The notes under the pieces: generated by a model
Told to the model about the DNA's origin: nothing
Database searches by the model: none
Seen by the model: the letters and a program-made list of their open reading frames with translations, nothing else
In this document: in pieces, positions 21,208 to 33,166 of the stretch
Position numbering within the stretch: position 1 is the stretch's first letter
Layout of the letters: each line of letters opens with the position of its first letter
Assembly: GCA_030544215.1 (NCBI GenBank)
Contig: JARZZO010000003.1
Coordinates: 25,491,879 to 25,555,878, forward strand
Source: Zantedeschia hybrid cultivar
Taxonomy: Eukaryota; Streptophyta; Magnoliopsida; Alismatales; Araceae
Length of the DNA stretch: 64,000 nucleotides
Reading direction: 5' to 3'
Translations under genes and position numbers: made by a program

Positions 21208-21220
21208 ATCTCCTACTTGG
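21208..21220 (-). other. Copia polypurine tract, left copy
   Basis: The minus strand reads CCAAGTAGGAGAT next to the LTR, close to the AAGTGGGAGAT form usual in plant copia elements. It sets the minus orientation. Confidence 0.75.
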
Positions 21221-22640
21221 ACTCAAGTCAATCACCTTCGCATTTGATCTCCGTTAGATCTTGGTGATGCTCACATAAAATCTGCAACTTAGACTTGGTC
21301 AAGGATCTGCTAAATCATTCATAAATTTAATAATTTTTATTATGTTATTTCCTCTTAATCCTTTGTCTCTAAACATGCGAAAGAGTCTCAGAACGTTCTA
21401 CAACCTCTAATGAGACTATGGCTCGACCACAAAATTGATTACTCCCACTATTGTCCTACAATGATAGAACGAGATCAAAGACCTTTTAGAATTATATCTA
21501 GTTCAAAGATGAACTCTTTTATCCATACTGTTCTAATAACAGTATTACTTATTTATGTCGTCATCTTAATAGGAAGTTCTCGTTTGAAACCATTCCAATA
21601 CACACATACTGTTCTATCAACAATACCTAGCTATAATCATGTAAGTAGTTGTTTCTAGCTTGGAACTCTTCTAATCTACTGCTTTCAGATTAAAAGATAA
21701 AATCTAAGTCTGACTTGAAATTTGAGTCAGTGTGACTCATGGTTTCAAACCATCCTCTCCATATATAGAAGTGCATCCTTATCACTTCTCAAGTACTTAG
21801 TGATATGTTTCACTCATTTTGTCAAGGTTCCTTTGTATCCTTCAAGGAACCTTTCTTTAAATAAATAAATTCCATGTCTCAACAATTGAGACTTATTATA
21901 AAATTTATTATGTCAAGCATTTTGACATACAGGTAAATTTTAATTGATGGCAACATCCTTATTGATCTATCTTAATATATTCATATTCTCAATACGCAAG
22001 ATATTGCATCCAAACCTATTTTAGAGAAGTACATAGATAATAATATTTTTACTGATGGTAACATCATAATGTCATTCCCAATGACTTTGATGTTATTATC
22101 ACAAAACATAACTAATGAGACCGTGCTCTCATTGTCCTCCTTGAACACACACATTCCATGGTCATTCTCAATAATCACTTATTGTTTGACCATTAGGTCA
22201 AAACTCTTATTCCAACTTTGGGATGCTTCAATTTGATTCAAAATTACTTTTTGAAATCATAACATACTTCCTAAATATTCTAAAAGCTTTAAAGTTGTAT
22301 CATATATAACTTTTTTTCGCTTTAAAGTTGTATCATATATAACTTTTTTTCGATCACATTGAGGGAATGCTTTTTAATATCCAACTGCCATCTCATCATC
22401 ATGATAACTAGTATTGGTAAATAGAATTCTAGTAAACTTATTAATGGTAACAATTGAGAAAAAACATGTCTAAGTCAACACTTTGACGTTGACCATTTCC
22501 TTCAGTTTATCATATAAGTTTTAATTAGTCCATTTGTACTAATCTTCGTTCTAAAGATTTACTTGTTTCTTATAGGTACAATACCCTCGAACAATGTTAT
22601 CAAGTTTTGAACTTGATAGATATTATGGACTATAATTTTT
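21221..22640 (-). pseudogene. Copia RT/RNase H relic, left copy
   Basis: Going down the minus strand from about 22640, the translation shows decayed copia RT: NKxIFRTKIST (22560 area), LNVIEKKLYMIQ (22370-22330), IKLKHPKVGIRV (about 22240-22200) and CDNNIKVIGNDIMMLPSVK in frame 22178-21981. In the last, the catalytic Y-V-D-D-x-L box reads CDNN. The C-terminal RNase H part (about 21450-21230) is too decayed to read continuously and is assigned by homology to the right copy. Stops occur every few dozen codons. The identity is clear only because the motif order matches copia RT and because the second copy at 48134-49510 agrees. Confidence 0.65.
22286..22351. repeat. 33-bp tandem duplication in the left copia copy
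   Basis: GCTTTAAAGTTGTATCATAT and the following bases are repeated once directly. The sister copy near 49180 has a single unit, so the duplication is private to this copy. Confidence 0.85.
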
Positions 22641-23232
22641 GAATTCTTAACATCTTGTCAATCTTAAAGTTGTAATTATAATAGGGAACTTTCTCATAGT
22701 TTTTGGATCATAATCCACATCTTTGAGCTCCTCTCATTCTGCTATCTCTGATATGTCAAACATATCTTTCTAGCTATTGAGAGTCTAAAAAATCTATGAA
22801 GCTCTCCTATGTGTGTCATGAATGGTTCTAAACATCTAAGATTATATAATAATCTTGTGTTAATTTGTGGGTCTAGAATATCTTGTAGTTTTATTAACTC
22901 TCACTGTCTTATCTGAGGACATATTCCTCTTCATAGAAGACAACTTTCATAATGATAATTATTCTATTATTGCCTAGCTAATAAATGTAATGTCTAAACT
23001 CTTTGGACACCTCACAAATTAACACTACACTATGTCCTTTTAGATCCAACTTCTTTAGATCATGTCCTTTCCAAAAGACTAGGACATAACTTAACTTTAA
23101 TATACTTAAAATTAAGTTTAATAATTCTTATATGAATTATCTTATATGGATAGACTGATTTATTTGGAACCATGTGCAAAATATGGACATCCAATGTTCA
23201 TACTCATATTTACGAGGATATAAGAATTAGCG
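22641..23232 (-). other. Copia internal sequence, no readable domain
   Basis: Homologous to 49511-50110 of the right copy. Coding sequence upstream of RT would be expected here, but frames are too decayed for a domain call. The Tekay insertion interrupts it at 23232. The paralogous sequence near 50105 shows the uninterrupted order. Confidence 0.5.
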
Positions 23233-26200
23233 TGTTATGACCTAGACATTTAACCCATTTCATTTCATTTATAGATTTGATTTACTAATCTCACTTAGTT
23301 AATATTTAGTTAATTAGGCCCAATTAGAGCCCATTAAACTCATTTATATTATTTAATTAATTATTAAGAATTAAATATAATTAATAGATAATTAGTGATA
23401 TAATAATGAGTTTAGAATGAATAAGTCAACAATGAAGTCAAACTAGGCCCATTAAGCCTATTAGTGTCCCAATTATGAAACTAGTTAGTATTCAACACTT
23501 CATCAAATTTTCGGAACCGTAAACTGTGAGAAAGTGTTGTTTTGAAAATGCAATAACTTCGCACACAAAAGTCTAAAAATAACATAGACTATATGGTTAG
23601 AAACAGGGTATAAAATACTACAACTTGGTCAAAAGGATCAAAAGCAGATTTGGCCATTTAATGGGTCAGATCTGAGAGGGTTTAAGGGAGGAAACTCATT
23701 TTGTGCGAAAATCTAGGTTCCGAGTTAGAATTGGAACGCTTTAACTAGTTGATTGAGCAAGCTATGATCTACGTTCGACTTGAAAACTTCAAAAGCTTAA
23801 TTTGGGTAGTATTAGAAAGTTAAAATAACATATAAGGGACTTTGAGGGCGTGCATGTGAGCTCTTATAGGCAGCCCCAAGTTAAGAAGTAAGAACATGGT
23901 GTTGTTCATGAAAAAGAGAATTATTTCAATTTAATTCTCTCTTGCAATTGATTCTAATTGATGTTTTGTTATTCTTGGAGATTTAGAAGTCACGGGAGAA
24001 GCCATAGATCACAAGGAAACTGAGATTTGGAAAGCTAGAAGGTGATTGAAAGGCTTTAGTGGGAAGTGTTCTTCACGTTCTAAAGGTAGGATATGAGAAC
24101 CCATTGAATATTTAATTTGTATTAGAATAAAAACCTATGTTTTGATGTTTTGTAGATCAAAATCTATGAAACCACATTATTTTAGATGTTTAAAATCCTT
24201 TTATATTGAGAAAAAACTCAAAAATCCCGAAGAAATTGATGAACAATGAAAAACTGTGTGTTTGGTGGGTGGCCGGCCACTACCGGTCAACGCAGTGGCC
24301 GTCCACACTAGATGGCCAAACTAGAGGCCTTCTGATTCCACCAGATGGCCAGCTGCCTGGCCATCTGAAGAACAAGATGGCCAACAGTCTAGCCGTCTGA
24401 CCATCTGGCGGCCAGCAATCTGGCCGTCTGATGCCTTGGATTTCTGGGTTTTTGGCTGACTTTTGAAGGCCCGTTCTCTCTCGTCCGATCTCCGTTTCAC
24501 CTAAAACTTTGACAGATGTTATTTTGGCATGTATATTATTATCCCACAGAATTCATATTTTTATGAGAACATTTGATATATATTCCATAAATATCGTTAT
24601 AGTCTATACAATCTGTCCTGGCAGCATGTTTGTTTAGACTTGTGAGTGTTATAACTCCTCCAATTCAAATTCAAATCTTACCAAATTTTGTAGAGATCTC
24701 TATCATATTGTCCTTAACCTCTCTGTACAATTTAAAAATTGTGTGACACCGTTTGATATTTATTTTACCCTATGTTTTCAATTGCTGATATTTTGTGAAA
24801 ATCTAATTTTTGGATTCGAAGCGAGAGTCCGAAATCATATCAAATTGGTTCAGAAATTGATGAAACTTTGTTCTCATATTTAATTTGACCTATTTGTCAT
24901 GTTCACCAAGTTTGGATATTTTTCAAATCTGTTTGCTATTTTCGGACATGCTTATTAAATTTTCAGCTTCAGAAATTAGGTTTAATATCTGAAAAATATA
25001 CTTATCTGTCCCAAAATTATGAAAATATTCATATTCTTCCATCCAAAAATCTGCTGACATCATTTTTGTTCAGATTTGGCATCTCTATGACCAAGTTGGT
25101 CCTTTTAAGTGGTTATTTTATATGTGAAAGTACGTATTTTGACTTATACATATATGTAGTACTTTGATAATTTAAATTCCAGATCTTTGTTCGTCTTTTA
25201 TCATTATTTGATCTCTGTCAATATGATTTTGCCATAATTATTTGACTTTGTTTGGACATTACCATCTTAAAGAGATATTTGGCTCGATTCTATTATAAGC
25301 ATCTATATTGGATAGGGTATTTTGTTTTGAACCCGAGGGCAAATGGGTAGAATCATGATTTCTGGTTGGTTAAAATTAGGGGACGGCGATAGGTAACGCC
25401 CTGGCAGTTTAGAGTTGGGTGGGACTTAGACTCTTCGGTCAATGCAGTAACCAACATCTTTGTATCATTTGCCTAGATGCTTTGATATTTGTTTTGTTTG
25501 GCTCCTTATGTTGTGGTTTAGGTGCATGTCCATTATGATATGATTTGATTTGTTTGATTGGCACATAAATATGAAATCTTCGTTCCATATGTTCATTTGA
25601 ATTCAGCTTAATCATTTGAATCCTTTGATCATCATGTTTAGCTATTTCTTCGCAATCATATGAATCTATCTTAACTATATGATTCATGATATGAATATGA
25701 TGAATAAGCTACTATGCCATAATATTTTCCATTTGATATGAGATGTGCTCCGAGGACGGCGATACGTAACACCCTGACAATCTGACAATTTGATATGTTC
25801 TATTCGTTATGTAATACGTTTTGATCATGGCTAGTAGAATTTGATATATCTAATATGAGTTCGATCATGCCATATATGCTATATGTTAGTTTATCTATTC
25901 ATGCTATTAGAAAACACATGTGATTTGGTAAACTTATATGTGGCAAATGTTTTATATCATGTTCTTATTTGACATATATATAGAATTGTGAATTCTAATT
26001 AGATAATTATCATCACTTTTCAACTATTATATTGTTTAGCATTTAGTGAGTCTCATTTCCTACGGAGTGGTTGTATTCATAAATCTTATTAACATTTTCA
26101 GAGTCTACTGAAGAGGAAGAGTTTGATTCTTGATTTGGTGAAAATCTTTGGATTAAAAGACTTCCGTTGTTATCTAGATAGATTTGCTTATTTGCTTAAT

Positions 26201-26508
26201 AGATTGATGTAGTAGGGATAGAGAGAGAGATATGTATTTTTACCTTTCTTTAGTGAGTTGAGTGTTCTTATTTTCTATGGACATTTGGTATACTTTGAGA
26301 TCCTGGTATGGATATTATATACTTGTGAAATTTTGCTATTGATAAATGAAAATTTTATTGAGTTGTTTTGGTGGTAAATAGCTTGTTTATTGCTCTGGTT
26401 ATTCGTCTCTCATCATTTATATCTGATTGGTATGTTATTTGAATCCGTAGTTACGTAACTTGAATTCGAAGTGAGTCTAAATGACTAAACCGGATCAAGA
26501 ACGTACCA
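23233..26508 (+). repeat. Tekay 5' LTR (3,276 bp)
   Basis: Starts TGTTATGACCTAGAC and ends GAACGTACCA (GTAACA in the sister copies). Long LTRs over 3 kb are usual for this clade. It is followed after ATG by a perfect PBS. It contains a GC-rich TGGCC module (24268-24440) within otherwise AT-rich sequence. Confidence 0.88.
24268..24440. repeat. TGGCC/GGCCA-rich palindromic module in Tekay LTR
   Basis: A dozen TGGCC or GGCCA motifs within 170 bases, often as pairs that can fold (GATGGCC with GGCCATC; GGCCGGCC near 24270). The counterparts at 28800-28985 and 38260-38450 have the same style but differ in number and order of motifs. In the diverged minus copies (58100-58250 and 63420-63560) the module looks different again. 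Confidence 0.6.
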
Positions 26509-26511
26509 ATG

Positions 26512-26523
26512 TGGTATCAGAGC
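26512..26523 (+). other. Primer-binding site, initiator tRNA-Met type
   Basis: TGGTATCAGAGC, complementary to the 3' end of plant initiator methionyl tRNA, three bases after the LTR end. It primes minus-strand DNA synthesis and confirms the plus orientation. Confidence 0.93.
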
Positions 26524-26915
26524 ATATGAATCATGAGAGAACATTAACCGTTACCATCTGATCATGAGCTATACCAATTTGATCTTGAGAGTGGGGGTGG
26601 GATAATACGGGTAGGATAAATCTTTAAATATAAGGACTAATTAGGCTCTATTAGATGTTTAGGACAAGGTTAAGATGGTTAGAGTATGCGATTGTAGATC
26701 TTATGGATAGTTAGCATTAACAAGTAAATTTAGAGATTCAAATACAAATAGGATTAGTCTCACCCTTTTTAGGAGAGCCAGCTTGATATCAATGGCATAG
26801 GGCCAGCTAGAAGGGTTATGTACCACCCATTATACTTTTCCACTAGGCTTGTTAAGCTATGGAAAATTGACTTATTATTATTGTTAGCCCATAGTATTAT
26901 CTTAACATATGTCCT
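26524..26915 (+). other. Tekay leader; gag and protease N-terminus deleted
   Basis: About 390 bases of leader-like sequence pass directly into the C-terminal half of protease at 26916. A full Tekay element would have well over a kilobase of gag here. No gag core or zinc knuckle is found, so a large deletion is inferred. Confidence 0.6.
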
Positions 26916-27293
26916 ATGATTTTTAGTACTCTCTATGGGGAGACAACAACTATCGAGCTTATTCGATCTGACTCATATATTTGTATTGAGTGTAGATACA
27001 CATTCATAGTCACCTATGTTATTAATATGGTAGACTTTGATATTATAGTGGGCATTGACTTTTTAGAAAAACATGATGCATTGCTAGATTGCCATAGGAC
27101 GAGAGTGATATTCCAAGGTCCTAGACTAGAAGATACTTTCTATTTTCAGTGCCCAAAGAATAAATTTGGAAGCGTGTTTGTCTCTGTAGTAAAAGCACAG
27201 AAGTTAGTCAATCATGGTTCTGAGTCGTTCTTGGCTAGTGTGGTGATTGATGATGGCATGGCCAAGACGATGCAAGACATCGAGGTGATTTAG
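26916..27293 (+). pseudogene. Tekay protease C-terminal half
   Basis: The frame encodes VINMVDFDIIVGIDFLEKHD followed by LLDCHRTRVIF, the conserved second half of the chromovirus aspartic protease (I-I-x-G-x-D-x-L). The catalytic D-S/T-G segment that should precede it is absent. After the TAG at 27291 the same frame continues into the RT N-terminus, so the stop is secondary. Confidence 0.8.
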
Positions 27294-27920
27294 GATTTTC
27301 CTAATGTGTTTCTTGATGATCTGCTTGGGTTATCACCATCTCTAGAGATCGACTTTACCATTGATCTTATGCCAGGTACCGCACCTATTGCTAAGGCACC
27401 ATACTGAATGGCTCCTGCCTAGTTGGTAGAATTAAAGAAACAACTACAGGAACTTTTGGACAAAGGTTTCATATGTTCTAGTGTATCACCATGGAGTGCA
27501 CCAGTGTTATTTGTCCGAGAAGGATGGGATCAATAGCTTTATGTTGTATATTGATGCATCACGGAAGGGTCTCAGATGCCTACTTATGTAGCAGGGCAAG
27601 GTTGTGGCCTATGCATCGAGACAACCGAAAGACCATGAGTAAAATTATCATACGCATGATTTGGAGAGGTCTGTTATGGTACATGCAATGAGAATCTAGT
27701 GGCATTACCTCTATGGAGGATAGTTTGAAGTGTTCACTGATCACAAGAGCCTGAAGTACATATTTTCCTAGAAGGATCTCAATCTAAGGCAGAGGCGATG
27801 GGTAGAGTTCCTAAAAGATTATGATTTCATGTTGAACTATCACCTAGGCAAGACGAATGTGGTAGCTGATGCATTGAGTAGGAAGTTGATGGCTTTACAG
27901 TTGCACTATGACTAGAAGAC
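27294..27920 (+). pseudogene. Tekay RT N-terminus fused to RNase H by an internal deletion
   Basis: 27294-27530 reads as the protease/RT linker and the first RT motif (EIDFTIDLMPGTAPIAKAPY, then LKKQLQELLDKGFI and SPWSAPVLFV). At about 27540 it jumps to RNase H (LYIDASRKGL, then VVAYASRQPK, VFTDHKSLKYIFS, RRWVEFLKDYDFMLNYH and ADALSRKL). The RT palm with its Y-x-D-D box is deleted entirely. Several in-frame stops (TAG and TGA) are present. Confidence 0.85.
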
Positions 27921-28080
27921 TATGGAAGATGTTATTGAAGTTACACCTCAGGTTCATGGGGAGAGGTCGTACTTGATGCATCTGACTGTTCGATCTATTT
28001 TGATTGACCAAATCATTCAGACTCAGGAGAAAAATCAAGGTATTCATGCTATGATTGGAAAGCCTGATGTTATATAAGGA

Positions 28081-28749
28081 TCTGATGGTGGCATTCGGCT
28101 AAACAACATGTTATGTGTGTCGAATAATGTTGAACTCAGAAGAGAGCTGATGGCTAAAGCCCACAAGTCGCAATTTTCTATACATCTAGGCCCTACGAAG
28201 ATATATCACGACTTGAAGAAGAACTTCTGCTGGTCAGGTATGAAGAAGGATATTGCTGACTTTGTTTCACTTGACATGTCAACAAGTGAAGGCAGAACAT
28301 CAAAGACCTTCTGGTCCATTACAGTCAATGGAAATCCCGCAATAGAAGTGGGAACATATTACTATGGATTTCTTCACAGGACTACCCAAGAAAAGGAAGA
28401 AGCATGATATGATTTGGGTGATTGTAGATCGATTGACTAAGTCTGCACATTCTCTGGCCATTCACAAGACTCAGTCATTGGAAGAATTGACTAGACTTTA
28501 CATTAACGAGATCATTCGACTATATGGCGTGCCAGTTTTCATTATTTCATATAGGTATTCCAAATTCACTGTTCGATTCTGGAAGAGTCTACGGGAGGCA
28601 TTGGGCACACAACTTAAATTTAGTTTTTTTTTTTTCATCCTCAGACCGATGGTCAGTCTAAGAGGACTATACGTTCACTCTAGGACATGTTGAGGGCATA
28701 CATCATCGAGTGACAGGGTAGCTAGGATGATTAGTTGCCTTTGATATAT
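28081..28749 (+). pseudogene. Tekay integrase relic, first copy
   Basis: Zinc-finger part (AHKSQFSIHLGPTKIYHDLK, cysteine lost), then after a frame change MDFFTGLPKKRKKHD (first catalytic Asp) and DRLTKSAHSLAIHKTQS. Where the second Asp belongs, IISYRYSKFT is read, so Asp has become Tyr twice in what is usually S-D-R-D. The frame breaks again after a T run near 28622 and the sequence ends in partial LTR at about 28750. It shares the Tyr change with the copy at 31155-32369. Confidence 0.83.
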
Positions 28750-31057
28750 AGTAAAAACTAAAAAATTCCGAAGAAATTCATGAACAGTAAAAAACTGTGC
28801 ATCTCGTGGGTGGTCGGCCACTGTTGGCCAACACAGTAGCCGTCCACACCAGATAGCCAGGTCGATGGCCGTCTGGCCATCAGATGGCCAAACTTGAGGC
28901 CATTTGATTTGTCTGAAGAACCAGACGGCCAGCAGTCTAGTCGTCTGACCATCCGGCAGCCAACAGTCTGGTTGTCTGATGCCTTGGATTTATGGGTTTT
29001 TGGCTAACTTTCGAAGGCCCGTTCTCTCTCGTCCAATCTCCCTTTCACCTAAAATTTTGAAAGATGTTAGTTTGTCATGTATCACACAAAATTTCATATT
29101 TTTTTGAGATCATTTGATATATATTCCGTAAATATCTTTATAGTCTATACAATCTGTCCTGGCAGCATGTTTGTTTGGACTTGTGAGTGTTATAACTCCT
29201 CCAATTTAAATCCAAATCTTACAAAATATTTTAGAGATCTCTATCATATTGTCCTTAACCTCTCTGTACAATTTAAAAATTGTCTGACACCGTTTGATAT
29301 TTATTTTACCCTGTGTTTTCAATTGCTGATATTTTGTGAAAATCTAATTTTCGGATTCAAAGCGGGAGTCCGAAATCATATCAAATCGGTTCAGAAATTA
29401 ATGAAACTTTGTTCTCATATTTAATTTGACCTATTTGTCATGTTCGCCAAGTTTGGATATTTTTCAAATCTGTTTGCTATTTTCGGACATGTTTATTAAA
29501 TTTTTAGCTTCAGAAATTAGGTTTAATATCTAAAAAATATACTTATCTGTCCAAACATTATGAAAATATTATTGGAGCATATTATTCCATCCAAAAATCT
29601 TTTGACATAATTTTTGTTCAGATTTGACATCTCTATAACCAAGTTGGTCCTTTTAAGTGGTTATTTTGTAAGTAAAAGCACGTATTTTGATTTATACATA
29701 TATGTAACACTTTGATAATTTCAATTCCAGATCTTTATTCATCTTCTATCATCATTGGATATCTGTCGATATGATTGTACCATAATTATTTGATTTTGTT
29801 TGGACATTGCCATCTTAAGGAGATATTTGACCTGATTCTATTATAAGCATCTATATTGGATAGGATATTTTGTTTGGAACTCGAGGGCAAATGGGTAGAA
29901 TCCTGATTTATGGATGGTTAAAACCATAGGATGATGATACGTAACGTCTTGGCAGTTTAGAGTTGGGTGGTACTTAGACTCTCCGATTCTGTGCAGTGAC
30001 CAGGACCTTTGCATTATTTGTCTAGATGCTTTGGTATTTGTTTTGTTTGACTCCTTATGTTGTGGTTTGGGTGCATATCCGTTATGATATGATTTGATTT
30101 GTTTGATTGACACATAAATATAAATTTTTTGCTCCATATATTTATTTGAATTCAACTTAATCATTTGAATCCTTTGATCATCCTATTTAGCTATTCCTTC
30201 ACAATCATATGAATCTGTCTTAATTATGTGATCCATTATATGAATATGATTTAATAAGTTACTATGCCGTGATATTTACCATTTGATATTAAATGTGCTC
30301 AGGGGACGGCGATATGTAACACTCTGACAATCTGACAATTTGATATGTTTTGTTCGATATGTAATATATTTTGATCATAGTTAGTAAAATTTGAGATGTC
30401 TGATATAAGTTCAATCATGCTATATATGCTATATATTAGTTGATCTATTCATGCTATTAGAAAACACATGTGATTTAGTAAACTTATATGTGGCCATGTT
30501 TTATATCATGTTCATATTTGAGATATATATAGAACTAGAATTCTAATTAGATAATTATCATCACTTTTCAACTATTATATTGTTTAGCATTTAGTGAGTC
30601 TCATTTCCTACTGAGTGGTTGTACTCATAAATCATATTAACATTTTTAGAGTCTACTGAAGAGGAAGAGTTGGATTTTTGATTTAGTGAAAAATCTTTGG
30701 ATTAGAAAACTTCCACTATTATCTAGGTAGATTTGCTTATTTGCTTAGTAGAATAATGTAGTAGGGATACAGAGAGAGATATGCACTTTTTCTTTTCTTT
30801 AGTGAGTTGAGTGTTCTTATTTTCTATGGACATTTGGTATACTTTGAGATCCTGGTATGGATGTTATACACTTGTGAAATTTTGATATTGATAAATAAAA
30901 ATTTTATTGAGTTATTTTGATAGTAAATGACATGTTTATTGCTCTAGTTATTCGTCTCTCATCATTCATATCCAATCGGTCTGCTATTTGAATATGTAGT
31001 TGCGTAACTTGAATATGAAGTGAGTCTAAATGACTGAACTAGATCAAGGGCGTAACA
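28750..31057 (+). repeat. Partial Tekay LTR inside the element
   Basis: Matches 24207-26508 of the 5' LTR, lacking the first kilobase, and ends in GTAACA. It begins directly after integrase sequence with no target duplication. It is followed by a relic PBS. It therefore represents the 5' part of a second, tandemly placed and deleted element of the same family. Confidence 0.85.
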
Positions 31058-31060
31058 ATG

Positions 31061-31072
31061 TAGTATCCGAGT
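31061..31072 (+). other. Relic primer-binding site of the second Tekay copy
   Basis: TAGTATCCGAGT in the place and spacing of TGGTATCAGAGC (three bases after the LTR end), with four changes. About 80 bases of leader follow and then sequence jumps into integrase. Confidence 0.7.
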
Positions 31073-31154
31073 ATATGAATCATGAGAAAACATTAACTAT
31101 TACCATCTGATCATGAGCCATACCAATTTGATCTTGATCTTGAGCCACCAATGG

Positions 31155-32369
31155 CGACTTGAAGAAGAACTTCTGTTGGTCAGGTATGAAGAAGGATATT
31201 GTTGACTTTATTTCCAGATGTTTGACGTGTTAGCAAGTGAAGGCAGAACATCAAAGACCTACTGGTCCATTAGAGTCAATGAAAATCCCGCAGTGGAAGT
31301 GGGAACATATTACTGTGGATTTCTTCACCAGACTACCTAAGACGAGGAAGGAGCATGACATGATTTGGGTGATTGTAGATCGATTGACTAAGTGTACACA
31401 TTTTCTGGCCATTCACAAGACTCAATCATTGGAAGAATTGACTAGATTTTACATTGACGAGATCATTCGACTATATGGCGTGCTAGTTTCTATTATTTCA
31501 TATAGGTATTCTAGATTCACTACTCGATTATGGAAGAGTCTACAGGAGGCAAGCACACAACTTAAATTTAGTTCTGTTTTTTATCCTCAGATTGATGGTC
31601 AGTCTAAGAGGACTATACAGATGCTCGTAGACATGTTGAGGGCGTACAACATAGAGTGGCAGGGTAGCTAAGATGATCAGTTGCCTTTGATAGAATTTGC
31701 GTATAATTACATCTATCATTCTAGCATCGAGATGGCACCATATGAGGCACTCTACGGGCAGCCATGTAGATAGCTTGTCTGTTGGTCAGAAGTTGGTGAG
31801 AGAAGCTTATTAGGACCCTAGATTGTCCTACATTATTAAGAAAATATTGATGCCATCAGGAAGCGGCTACTTATTGTTCAGAGCCGACATAAGAGTTATG
31901 CAGATAATAGGAGACGAGAGTTGGCATTTGAAGTAGGAGAATATGTATTTCTTAAGGTGTCTCCCACAAAAGGTGTGATGTGTTTTGAGAGGAAAGGGAA
32001 GCTTAGTCCGAGATTTATCGGGCCATTCGACACTCTGCAGCGAGTGGGCGAAGTGGCTTACAAGTTGGTTCTGCCACCCACATTGGCCAATGTGCATCCA
32101 GTGTTCTATGTGTCGATGCTCAGGAAGTACATCTCCGATCCAGCTCATGTAATTGAGTATGATCCACTAAAGGTACAACTGGACTTATCTTATGAAGAGA
32201 AGCCAATTCATATTCCGGACCGTAAAGAGCAAGTATTACGTACCAAGGTAATTCCTCTGGTGAAGTTTTAGGGCGACATTGTTCTACAGAGGAGGCTACT
32301 TGGGAGACGGAGGAAAACATGAGGAAGAAGTATCCATATTTATTCGGTGAGTTATGCTGATTTAAATTT
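31155..32369 (+). pseudogene. Tekay integrase C-terminal half and chromodomain relic, second copy
   Basis: Zinc-finger end and core (WEHITVDFFTRLPKTRKEHD, IISYRYSRFT, then QIDGQSKRTIQ) are open from 31237 to 31671. The second catalytic Asp is Tyr and the Glu position is Lys. Beyond a TAA it reads EFAYNYIYHSS, APYEALYGQPC and, in frame 31921-32271, FEVGEYVFLKVSP, GKLSPRFIGPFDTLQRVGEV and NVHPVFYVSMLRKYISDP, the integrase C-terminal (GPF) module. A TAG then precedes a frame-shifted chromodomain remnant (EEATWETEENMRKKYPYLF). It ends shortly before the polypurine tract. Confidence 0.87.
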
Positions 32370-32387
32370 TGAGGACAAAGTTTCTTT

Positions 32388-32400
32388 AAGGGGGAGAGGA
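32388..32400 (+). other. Tekay polypurine tract
   Basis: AAGGGGGAGAGGA directly before TGTTATGACC of the 3' LTR. Confidence 0.88.
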
Positions 32401-33158
32401 TGTTATGACCTAGACATTTAACCCATTTCTTTTTATTCATAGATTTGATTTACTAAGTTCATGTTGTCACTGAAAAAATGAGCAAAGAGAAAAATCCAAA
32501 TTTTTTTTTTAAAGAAGGTCCAAGTGAAGAAAAGGTTCATGGATAGCAGTCATGCCTATTTTGCAAGCCAAATGAATCCAAAAAGGGGTCACTCTAGGGC
32601 TCAAATGATGAAGAAATCTAAGGGCAGAATCGAGCCCATTACCTCAAGCAACGAAGGTCTAAACAATTGTTCAAAGATTGTCCAAGAAGGCCCAAATGAA
32701 GAAGATTTAAGAGGCAGCAATCAAGCCCAATTTTGCAAGCCAAAGGAAGTAAAAAAGGGTCTACTTTGAGCCCAAAGGATGAATAAACCTAAGGGGCAGG
32801 CTCGGGCCCATTATCTCAAGCAAAAAGAAGCCCAATAGGGCCAATTTGGGCCTATAAAGTAAAGACCAAAGCCCAATTTCGTGGCAGCCTCTAAAAGATC
32901 CCAAATGGTTTCCCCCTATGTCCTATTCTCACCCATTTGGCCCATGTTCAAATCTACCCAAAGAAAGATAAGAAGAAAAGGAAGTGGTCCCCCCTTTAAG
33001 ATTCTTCTAGAAGGTAGTAAGTGAAAAGTAAAAAGAAGGCCAATGAAGATTCTCCAAGTGTTGTGTCCTTATTGGAGGGTTATTAAGAGGGATTTCTTAT
33101 CCCTAATCCAAGTCTAATGGATGCTTAATCTACCCTCCAAAAGTAACCCAACTATATC

Positions 33159-33166
33159 TATAAAAG
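33159..33166 (+). promoter_or_regulatory. TATA box in the non-coding element
   Basis: TATAAAAG followed by AACCTCTTCTTCTCC, a good plant core promoter layout, about 700 bases from the left border. If the element is an LTR in plus orientation this would separate U3 from R. Frames just downstream (33121-33516) are purine-rich low complexity and not convincing proteins. Confidence 0.4.
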
